This document shows positions 57,122 to 64,000 of a DNA stretch of 64,000 nt, piece by piece; the first letter of the stretch is position 1, and every line of letters starts with the position of its first letter. The stretch is from Cytomitobacter sp965233735 (GTDB taxonomy: Bacteria > Pseudomonadota > Alphaproteobacteria > CAJXXZ01 > 1604HC): contig OZ247501.1 in the NCBI GenBank assembly GCA_965233735.1, positions 557,867-621,866 of the forward strand, written 5' to 3'. Under the pieces are notes generated by a model. The model saw only the letters and a list, made by a program, of their open reading frames with translations. It did not search any database and was not told where the DNA came from. The position numbers and the translations under genes are program-made.

Positions 57122-58323
57122 TATTTCAAGCCTTCAATTATTTTCAACCTATTTGCATGTCTAGCAATGTTCATTAATATTGCCATCATAATTATAAATG
57201 ATATTCCTGATATTAAAGCTATATCTGATGCATATATTTTTGGATTGAATTCTGAAAACCCAAAAGATTCTGAATGTATCATTGTGTATCCGTATGTTTT
57301 GTGTAAAATACTATATATTTTTGGAAACAAATAAATCAAACACAGTCCAAAGGATAATCCAAACAAAATACTTCCCAAGCTTATAAAAAGGGAAACATAA
57401 GTGAAAAGTGTGAAAATTTGCTTATTACTTGCTCCAAAAGCTTTAAGCAAGCTAATATCTTGAGCTCTACTTGAAATTAACATCCATAAGCTATTTGTGC
57501 TTTGCATCATGCAACATATTACAAACATTCCTATGAATACAGCTAATATTATATTTTGCATATTAAACATTTGCCTTAAAGATGGATTAATATCTTTCCA
57601 AGTCCATATAGAATAGGATTTTCCTGATAAATCATATAAGTCTTTTTGAATTTCATCAATATTATTAGGATTTTTTGTATAAAATACATATTGACTTTGT
57701 TCAAACCCTAGTGAGTATTTATCTAACTCATTTCCAAAAACAAAAATCACATTTTTATCAAAAGAATGGAATCCTAGTTTGAAAATTGAACATACTTTTG
57801 CATTGATCATCTTAATATCAATTTTATTAGATAAAACACCATGAGGAACAAATAATTGAACATTAGAGTTTAAAGATAATCCTAATTCATCTGCTAAGTT
57901 TTGTCCAATTGCAACTAAGGAACTTGTTGGGCTAGGTTGTAATTTATTGTTTTTTTTGATCCATTTATCTTTTATTATATAGTCACAATTTTTATTATTA
58001 ATACCTATTAACTTGACTCCATTTGTATTGTTGTCATAAGATAAAATTCCTTGTTTTTCATTAACTTTTATATGATGTTTATACCATGGTTTTTTTTGAA
58101 TTATATTAATTTTTTTATTCAAACTATTTGAATAAACATCCATATGCCCATAAATATGCAAAATTCTTTCTAAAACTGAACTTTGAAAACCTTGCATAAT
58201 GGATATTGAAGTTATTAATGTTCCTAAGCTAAATCCAATACTAACGATTGTGATCCATATTATTTTTCTTGTTTGTTTTGTTTTTAAAGATAAGAAAAAA
58301 TACTTTAATGCAAGGATCAACAT
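57121..58323 (-). CDS. lolC: Lipoprotein-releasing system permease (LolC/LolE family)
   Basis: 400 residues. An N-terminal membrane helix, a large periplasmic domain and three C-terminal membrane helices. Typical features: ALKYFFLSLKTKQTRKIIWI, TLITSISIMQGFQSSVLER and IYGHMDVYS at the start; SSRAQDISLLKAFGASNKQI before the last helices. LolC and LolE cannot be told apart; alphaproteobacteria often have one such gene that acts as a homodimer. It leads the lolCE-lolD-dnaE unit. Confidence 0.92.
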   Translation of the reverse strand: MLILALKYFFLSLKTKQTRKIIWITIVSIGFSLGTLITSISIMQGFQSSVLERILHIYGHMDVYSNSLNKKINIIQKKPWYKHHIKVNEKQGILSYDNNTNGVKLIGINNKNCDYIIKDKWIKKNNKLQPSPTSSLVAIGQNLADELGLSLNSNVQLFVPHGVLSNKIDIKMINAKVCSIFKLGFHSFDKNVIFVFGNELDKYSLGFEQSQYVFYTKNPNNIDEIQKDLYDLSGKSYSIWTWKDINPSLRQMFNMQNIILAVFIGMFVICCMMQSTNSLWMLISSRAQDISLLKAFGASNKQIFTLFTYVSLFISLGSILFGLSFGLCLIYLFPKIYSILHKTYGYTMIHSESFGFSEFNPKIYASDIALISGISFIIMMAILMNIARHANRLKIIEGLK

Positions 58324-58366
58324 TAATTTTAGGATACATTTTTTATTTTAAGCATGATAGCCCCAA

Positions 58367-60418
58367 TTATGTTAATGATTCAGGCAAGCTAGTTACTGTA
58401 GATGGTGATTTATGTAAATGTCCTAATGTTATATCTGTAGGCATTTTTATTCCTCTTTTATCAAACAAGTCTTTTATTATTTTATTCAACTCTCTTTGAA
58501 TTTTGAACTGATATCCTGGCATTACTTTAATTCTGGCATGTATAGTATAATACAGTCCATTGACTTCAGATAATCCTCTCATTTCTAATGGAAGAAATAC
58601 CTTATGCATGAATTCTTGCCTGGATCTTAAGATATCAAATGCATCTTCAAATGCTTTGATTGATTCATTAGAGTCTGTATTATAAGTCACAGCTACATTC
58701 ATTAATACACCCATAAAATTTCTGCTTTTATTAAACACTTCATTTACTTTATGAAATGGTATTGTGATCAATGTCCCATTATCCTGACGAACTTGCATAT
58801 ATCTTAATGTCATATCTTCAACTTTTGCATTTTTCCCATCAATTACTATTAAATCTCCAACCATAATAGTATTCTCCATTATTATGAAAAGTCCGTTTAA
58901 CAAGTCAGTAATAATATCTCTAACGCTAACAGAAAGCCCCGCAGATAAGAAACCTAATGCAGGTATGATCTGAGATGTATTGTATCCAAATATAGATAGT
59001 GATGTTAAAAATACTGAAAAATTGATAATTGATTTAGATCCTGATTGAAAAATTTTAAATAGTATTTCAAATTTTCTTTTTTCATCTTTATTTTCTTTTG
59101 TTTTATTAATCATCCAATTTGTTAAAAAATGCTTTACAAACCACAAAATAATGAAAGAAAATAATAATAGATAAAATAGGCTTAATAATTTATTTAATAT
59201 AGGTGCCCCAAATATAATAGCTAAATTTTTATATATAGATATTCCCCATATTTTCAAAGTCATTATTATTGCTATTGGAGCTGCAGATACTTTGATTGCT
59301 TTAAGTGCGCGAGTATGTATTGATTTCAAATGTGATCTGTAATTAAAATTTAATTTTCTTATATAATTTATAATATATTTGCGCAAAAATATTGATGAAG
59401 CAACTAAAAATGGCCATAAAATCATTGAAACAACAGACCTAGTTAGCTTGTATGATATGTCTAAATTGATCCAGAATATCATAACTGTATATAAAATAAT
59501 TAGAGTTACAGACTCTATTCCTGTCAAATGCTTAATCCATATGTTTTTATTTTGAAATTTGTATTTTAATTTTTTCCTAAATGTAATTAGAGCATGAATT
59601 AATATAGATGTGTAAAAGAAGTCACGTATTATACTAATATCGTAAATAACACTTGAATTCATTTTGTTGATTTCATATATTGCTACAAAAGATTTAAGAA
59701 TATTGCTTGCTGACCAAGTAATAAAAATCAACAACAATGTATGAGTAATGTATTGTTTTATATTTAGGATGATTTTATTACTAGAGTAATTTATTAATTT
59801 TTTTATTATTGATAACATTAATATACTTAAGAATATATTGTTTAATATGGAAAACATAAAAGCAATTTCAAAATTTTCTAATGAAGTTGATATAAAAGAA
59901 AATCCTATTTGAGGAGAAAAATATATACTTAATAAAAAGAATATATAGAATATGCTAAAAGAAAAATCTAAAGCAATTGTATGCCATAAGTGATTATATA
60001 CATTTTGATAATATTGTATAAGTTTTACATAGCCTATATATGTTAAATATCCAACTGTTAAGCTTATTAATGCGATTTTTAAGAAGTCTTTAAAAGAATT
60101 GTATAGCAATATTTGAACATCACTATTATTCATAATTAATTTATAAGAGTATTTTAAAGTAGTATACACATTAGAAATTACTTTTTTTGTTTGATTTGTT
60201 ATTGTGTTTAATTTTGCACTTTCATGTTCTTTTGAATGTTCGTGCTCTTTTGGATCTGTTTTATTTGTTTTATTAATGATTTTTGTTAATTGATTTAATT
60301 CTTGCTGAACATTGTCTAATTTTTTTACTAAATCTGCATTATTTGTTTCTGACTCTATAAAGCTTATAAAAAACAATAAGCTAAAAACTTTAGCAAATCT
60401 TGAAAATTTGAAAAACAT
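58367..60418 (-). CDS. MscS-family mechanosensitive channel, large form
   Basis: About 683 residues. Signal peptide (MFFKFSRFAKVFSLLFFISF), a lysine/glutamate/histidine-rich segment (KTNKTDPKEHEHSKEHESAK), about ten membrane helices, then the MscS core: LGFLSAGLSVSVRDIITDLL, FIIMENTIMVGDLIVIDGKN and LRYMQVRQDNGTLITIPFHK. The length is that of the extended MscK/YbdG-type channels. It probably protects against osmotic shock. The start at 60418 is chosen because it lies one base after the foldase stop and gives a clean signal peptide; a more distal start at 60454 would overlap it. Confidence 0.88.
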   Translation of the reverse strand: MFFKFSRFAKVFSLLFFISFIESETNNADLVKKLDNVQQELNQLTKIINKTNKTDPKEHEHSKEHESAKLNTITNQTKKVISNVYTTLKYSYKLIMNNSDVQILLYNSFKDFLKIALISLTVGYLTYIGYVKLIQYYQNVYNHLWHTIALDFSFSIFYIFFLLSIYFSPQIGFSFISTSLENFEIAFMFSILNNIFLSILMLSIIKKLINYSSNKIILNIKQYITHTLLLIFITWSASNILKSFVAIYEINKMNSSVIYDISIIRDFFYTSILIHALITFRKKLKYKFQNKNIWIKHLTGIESVTLIILYTVMIFWINLDISYKLTRSVVSMILWPFLVASSIFLRKYIINYIRKLNFNYRSHLKSIHTRALKAIKVSAAPIAIIMTLKIWGISIYKNLAIIFGAPILNKLLSLFYLLLFSFIILWFVKHFLTNWMINKTKENKDEKRKFEILFKIFQSGSKSIINFSVFLTSLSIFGYNTSQIIPALGFLSAGLSVSVRDIITDLLNGLFIIMENTIMVGDLIVIDGKNAKVEDMTLRYMQVRQDNGTLITIPFHKVNEVFNKSRNFMGVLMNVAVTYNTDSNESIKAFEDAFDILRSRQEFMHKVFLPLEMRGLSEVNGLYYTIHARIKVMPGYQFKIQRELNKIIKDLFDKRGIKMPTDITLGHLHKSPSTVTSLPESLT

Positions 60419-60419
60419 A

Positions 60420-61571
60420 TTATTTACCTTCATAAGATAAATATATAGATTCAATAAAGCTTTTTGCAGCCTTATTGAAAATATGATTTTGTATTATTTT
60501 TCTACTATCTTCAATATCTTTTTTTGTAGGATTAGTATTTATAATTTTTGTTGGAATTATCACTACTATTTCTTTAGAGTCGCTGTTAATATAATAATTT
60601 ATTTCATTCAAAGAAGTTAAAAATAAAACAACAGAATCTTTTGAATTTGATATTTTTTGATTGTCTAAAATACTCCATTCTTTATTTTTAATTAAATTAT
60701 GTAAATTATGAACTGCATTCTTTTTTTGCAATTCTAACATTAGCAATGATTTTGCTTTATCTTTTGCTTCATCATATGACAAAGGTCTCTTTTCCGTGAT
60801 TTTTTGCACTTCAATATAAATAATATTTCCATCGCTAGATTCATATGTACTATATTTTGATTGTGGCTCTGTTCGTAAAAACGTATATTTATTCATGTTT
60901 TTACCATTAGTCCAAGATATACTAACCTCTTGTCCAGAATGTTCTTTTTTAAGAGTGCTAATATTTGTATTTTTATTAGCTAATTTGCTTGCTAATTCTT
61001 TTGATATATTTTTTGTATTTGCGATCCACATCTTTGCAGTTGTAATTCTGTCTGAATGAAAAATATTTATATTTTCTTTATAATAATTTTGAATGTCTTG
61101 TTCAGAAATGTTTATATTAATATCAGAGTATTTTATAACTAATTTTTTCCCATTTCTCCTTTGCAGCAATCCTTTTGCATAGTTATATGCTGTTTTGTCA
61201 TTTATAATAATGCTTGATTTAATAGATTCATGCATGTGATCAGAAATTATAGAATGTTCAGATAACAATATTTTTTCTGCATTAGAAAACTTAGAACTCA
61301 ATTTAAGTGTTTTTGCTTTTTCTATTATTTTTTGATTTGGAACATAAAGATTTAGCTTATTATACTTAGATTTTGATAATAAATTATATATTAAATGAGA
61401 ATTAGCTTTTTGTTTGTCATTATGTAATTTAAAATATGCATTCTGCATTTGTGGTGTTATATTAACCCCTCCGATATTGTGACTTTTTTTAGTAAAAATC
61501 TGCATTATAAAAGATCCCACCATTAAAACTAATGTTAACTTTATAAATTTTGATTTATAGGATGATTGCAT
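60420..61571 (-). CDS. PpiD/SurA-like membrane-anchored foldase, degenerate
   Basis: 383 residues: a single membrane segment near the N-terminus (LTLVLMVGSFIMQIF), then a periplasmic part. The layout and segments such as NISEQDIQNYYKENINIFHS, and IIYIEVQKITEKRPLSYDEA with KDKAKSLLMLELQ, follow PpiD (the periplasmic chaperone at the SecYEG exit). The parvulin core is degraded and probably inactive as an isomerase. It overlaps the previous gene by about 30 bases and precedes the MscS gene. Confidence 0.55.
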   Translation of the reverse strand: MQSSYKSKFIKLTLVLMVGSFIMQIFTKKSHNIGGVNITPQMQNAYFKLHNDKQKANSHLIYNLLSKSKYNKLNLYVPNQKIIEKAKTLKLSSKFSNAEKILLSEHSIISDHMHESIKSSIIINDKTAYNYAKGLLQRRNGKKLVIKYSDININISEQDIQNYYKENINIFHSDRITTAKMWIANTKNISKELASKLANKNTNISTLKKEHSGQEVSISWTNGKNMNKYTFLRTEPQSKYSTYESSDGNIIYIEVQKITEKRPLSYDEAKDKAKSLLMLELQKKNAVHNLHNLIKNKEWSILDNQKISNSKDSVVLFLTSLNEINYYINSDSKEIVVIIPTKIINTNPTKKDIEDSRKIIQNHIFNKAAKSFIESIYLSYEGK

Positions 61572-62866
61572 ATTTTATGACCTCTTATATAATCTAACTT
61601 TTTAGGCCATATATTCCAAGATCTCTGAATAAGATTTAAGGAATTATAAATTTCTTTTTTTGTTAAAAAAGCTCCATGTATGTTTGAAATTTCTTTTTTA
61701 TTCAAATTTTGAAAAATATAATTAATTAAAGAATTAATGCTAATCCACGATCCTGAGTTGCTTATATTTTTATTAGCAATGAACTTCTTGTAAAATTTAG
61801 AATTATATAAATTATACTTATAATCTATAGCTATGTAAGGAAACTTTAAGACAATTCCAGAACTCTTCTTTACAATGTTTTCTGAAGCACAAATCATTTC
61901 ATGTGTTGTATGTGATTTTGTTTCATAATTTTGAGAACTTAAAAACATAAAGCTTGATTTGTATTGTTGACATAATTTTGATATGTTTTCTAAATCATGC
62001 AAAAAATCTACATTTTTATCCTTAGCATCAAAAGAAATAAGACCTGAAAGGTGTATAAATTGATAATTATCCTTTTGAAGTGTTTTTTCTAATTTATATA
62101 TCAAGTTGCCATTGAATATTTTTTTATAAAACATTTTTTTGCTTAAAGGTGTATTTCTATTCATTAATACCAAAACTTCATTTCTATCTTTCAAAGAAAG
62201 AAATATTTGATGCAATATTGCAATATTGTCTCCATATAAAATGAACTTTTGTTTTTTAATCAATGGTTTTTCGGATAACTCTTCTAGGCAGTTAGAAATT
62301 GAAGGAAATTCTATTTCATTATTTTTAAATATATTGATGCAAATTCCTTGATCTAAGCAAAATTTCAATACTTTAACAAACTCTGATCCAGATTTTGCAG
62401 ACCATAAAATAGCATTAGGATCTGCCTGCTTTATATATTTTTGAATGTTTTCTGTATTTTCAAATATTAACTCTCCAATAACCCTATATCCTATAATATT
62501 AGGCCACTCCTTTAAAAATGATTGATTTATGCATAATATATCAGGATTGGATTTTGTATATTTGCTATGTTTTATATTAAGAAAAGAAATATATAACACT
62601 ATATAAGAAACATAATAAATTAACGAATCACAGTATTTTTGTGACAAAATCCAGAATGGAATAAATAAAATAGAGTGAAGAATTTTTATTGACAGTGAGC
62701 GTTTGACTTTAAAAATAGGTATGTGAGAAAAGCATATATAATACCATAAGTGAAATATTACAAAATATGAAAAATTAATTGATAGTGTAGTTTGAGTTGC
62801 ATGTATTAAAATGCTTATTATGCTTATTAATATATGAGGAACTAAGTTAGATACTAATTTAAGCAT
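61541..62866 (-). CDS. FlaA1/CapD-like membrane protein with degenerate dehydratase domain
   Basis: 441 residues: four N-terminal membrane helices (to about residue 100), then a cytosolic domain. The order of segments recalls polysaccharide-biosynthesis FlaA1/CapD proteins (NDP-sugar dehydratase): KKQKFILYGDNIAILHQIFL in place of the GxxGxxG Rossmann loop, then a later KFPYIAIDYKYNLYNSKFYK. The cofactor loop has lost its glycines, so enzymatic activity is doubtful. The assignment is weak; it could also be a lineage-specific membrane protein. It overlaps both neighbours. Confidence 0.4.
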   Translation of the reverse strand: MLKLVSNLVPHILISIISILIHATQTTLSINFSYFVIFHLWYYICFSHIPIFKVKRSLSIKILHSILFIPFWILSQKYCDSLIYYVSYIVLYISFLNIKHSKYTKSNPDILCINQSFLKEWPNIIGYRVIGELIFENTENIQKYIKQADPNAILWSAKSGSEFVKVLKFCLDQGICINIFKNNEIEFPSISNCLEELSEKPLIKKQKFILYGDNIAILHQIFLSLKDRNEVLVLMNRNTPLSKKMFYKKIFNGNLIYKLEKTLQKDNYQFIHLSGLISFDAKDKNVDFLHDLENISKLCQQYKSSFMFLSSQNYETKSHTTHEMICASENIVKKSSGIVLKFPYIAIDYKYNLYNSKFYKKFIANKNISNSGSWISINSLINYIFQNLNKKEISNIHGAFLTKKEIYNSLNLIQRSWNIWPKKLDYIRGHKICNHPINQNL

Positions 62867-63155
62867 AAGATACCCAGCATTCTAACCCATAAGTATTTAA
62901 AATTTCTATCAAAGCTTCTTGATGCTCTGTGGAAATAGGTTTGTATATTATAATATTGTTTTCTTGCCTTACAAAAGTCCATGGTTTTGGGATTATATCC
63001 AGTATTTTCATTTGATTTTGTAAGTTTTTTGAAAAAAAATTATTTATGCATACAAAGTTTCCTATTTGTTTTATATAAATAGGTGGATTTTGTTTTGGAA
63101 TGAATTTAGAGCATTGCAAATTGCTAATAAGCAAGCATAAATAAATATAAATCAT
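62859..63155 (-). CDS. Small secreted protein, possibly SPOR domain, following argS
   Basis: 98 residues: signal-like N-terminus MIYIYLCLLISNLQCSKFIP, then a short domain with IKQIGNFVCINNFFSKNLQN and, at the end, EALIEILNTYGLECWVSYA. In alphaproteobacteria argS is commonly followed by a SPOR-domain protein, and the pattern of this tail suits a SPOR repeat. The sequence identity is low, so this is mainly an inference from position. Overlaps the next gene by eight bases. Confidence 0.45.
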   Translation of the reverse strand: MIYIYLCLLISNLQCSKFIPKQNPPIYIKQIGNFVCINNFFSKNLQNQMKILDIIPKPWTFVRQENNIIIYKPISTEHQEALIEILNTYGLECWVSYA

Positions 63156-63201
63156 CCATTTAATTATAGTCTAATTAATCATTAATTCATAATAAAAAGC
63201 A

Positions 63202-64000
63202 TTAAAGTTCTTGGTAAGCTGTTATGCCTAATAAATTAAAAGCTTTTGATAGAACTGACCTTGTTGATGATACAACAATAAGCCTGCTATTTGTTATATT
63301 TATGTCATCAGTGATCCATCTATGTTCTGAATTGATTTTTCCTTCATTCCATATGGAGTGAAATTGTTCAGAAATCTTTGTTATATAGTTAATCATTTTA
63401 TGTACTTCTAAAGTTCTTGTGATAGATTCAATGCATTTATTCCATTCAAGTAATATTTTAATTAATTTTATCATAGAGTCAGTAAGGTGACTTACATCAA
63501 TTTCTTGTTCTAAATTTATTTTTTTGTCTCTAATAATTGAGCACATTCTAGCATGAGCATATTGAGAGTAATAAAATGGATTTGACATGGATAATTCTAC
63601 TATCTTGTCGGTATCTACTGAATAATGTGTATCTAAACTTTTGCTTAGCATTAAAAATCTAAACATATCTTTTCCAATTTCTGTCACTGACTCTCTTAAC
63701 CCTAATGCATTTCCAGATCTTTTTGAAATTTTAACGTTTTCACCATTTTGTTTGAATAATACTATTTGACATGTTTTCATATCTAATCTAATAGAAGAAT
63801 CTAAATTAGACACAGCTGCTTTTAATCTTTTTAAATATCCATCATGGTCTGCTCCTAGAACTATAATCAACCATTTGAAACCCCTTTGAATTTTGTCATA
63901 AAAATAAGCTATATCATTAGCAAAATAAGTATGAGATCCATCTGGTTTTGTTAATGCGCGATCCTCATCTCCAAATTTAGAACTTCTAAATAATGTTAAA
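63202..64000 (-). CDS. argS: Arginyl-tRNA synthetase, C-terminal part (5' end outside window)
   Basis: The reading frame continues beyond the window edge at 64000. The visible part shows the class I arginyl-tRNA synthetase catalytic C-terminal half: RALTKPDGSHTYFANDIAYF, GADHDGYLKRLKAA, the KISKRSGN loop (KMSKS equivalent), and the DALR anticodon-binding domain with NPFYYSQYAHARMCSI and the terminal LSKAFNLLGI. The TTG at 63870 (in LIIVLGADH) is internal and not a start. The gene stands before the SPOR-like protein. Confidence 0.95.
   Translation of the reverse strand, partial: LTLFRSSKFGDEDRALTKPDGSHTYFANDIAYFYDKIQRGFKWLIIVLGADHDGYLKRLKAAVSNLDSSIRLDMKTCQIVLFKQNGENVKISKRSGNALGLRESVTEIGKDMFRFLMLSKSLDTHYSVDTDKIVELSMSNPFYYSQYAHARMCSIIRDKKINLEQEIDVSHLTDSMIKLIKILLEWNKCIESITRTLEVHKMINYITKISEQFHSIWNEGKINSEHRWITDDINITNSRLIVVSSTRSVLSKAFNLLGITAYQEL

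Overview
The window is strongly AT-rich, densely coded chromosomal DNA from a host-associated alphaproteobacterium with a reduced genome. Evidence for the alphaproteobacterial placement is the local gene order: argS followed by a small SPOR-like protein, lolCE-lolD-dnaE, tmk-holB-metG, map-radC and rplY-pth. Evidence for an intracellular lifestyle is the ankyrin-repeat secreted proteins, an AmpG-like and a ProP-like transporter, shortened enzymes and decayed spacers. The rRNA operon is intact (16S, tRNA-Ile, tRNA-Ala, 23S), which argues against Rickettsiaceae and Anaplasmataceae, where 16S and 23S are separated. Together with type VI secretion genes this fits a Holosporales-like protist endosymbiont (the Cytomitobacter/Nesciobacter type). 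That placement is inference from memory and was not tested by any search.

Layout. 1-2667: end of secA, then gmk and an AmpG-like permease. 3376-8100: thyX, an ankyrin protein, tRNA-His, rplY-pth and a decayed ankyrin gene. 8516-13540: a minus-strand envelope block (uppS, cdsA, murF, mraY, murD). 13620-18691: two tRNA genes, tRNA-Glu(CUC) and tRNA-Ile(UAU), each followed by a near-perfect tandem array (89-bp and 36-bp units); between them lie a 582-residue ankyrin protein and miaA-trmB. 19444-24830: rpmB, a CPA2 antiporter with holC, an ABC half-transporter and an MFS symporter. 24845-27071: a three-gene minus-strand type VI secretion block (SPOR-like protein, TssJ-like lipoprotein, TssK).

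27158-38460: one long transcription and translation operon: tRNA-Trp, secE, nusG, rplK, rplA, rplJ, rplL and a single ORF fusing rpoB and rpoC. 38523-47189: mostly plus-strand housekeeping genes (PpiC-like foldase, a DUF6456-like protein, map, radC, truA, rlpA, tmk, holB, metG, dcd), with one minus-strand pseudouridine synthase. 47238-48132: minus-strand small genes (a 54-residue secreted protein, an HU-like protein, rpsU). 48458-53175: the rRNA operon, with no 5S gene behind 23S. 53331-64000: minus-strand dnaE-lolD-lolCE, a large MscS channel, a PpiD-like foldase, a degenerate FlaA1/CapD-like protein, a SPOR-like protein and the 3' part of argS.

The genes describe a bacterium that keeps peptidoglycan synthesis and recycling, lipoprotein sorting, replication and translation. 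It apparently talks to its host through a small type VI system and ankyrin effectors. The most unusual points are the rpoB-rpoC fusion, the two tandem arrays nucleated behind tRNAs, the rare tRNA-Ile(UAU), the odd discriminator of tRNA-His, the NusG N-terminal extension, and -10 boxes that sit 6-8 nt before start codons, suggesting leaderless mRNAs.
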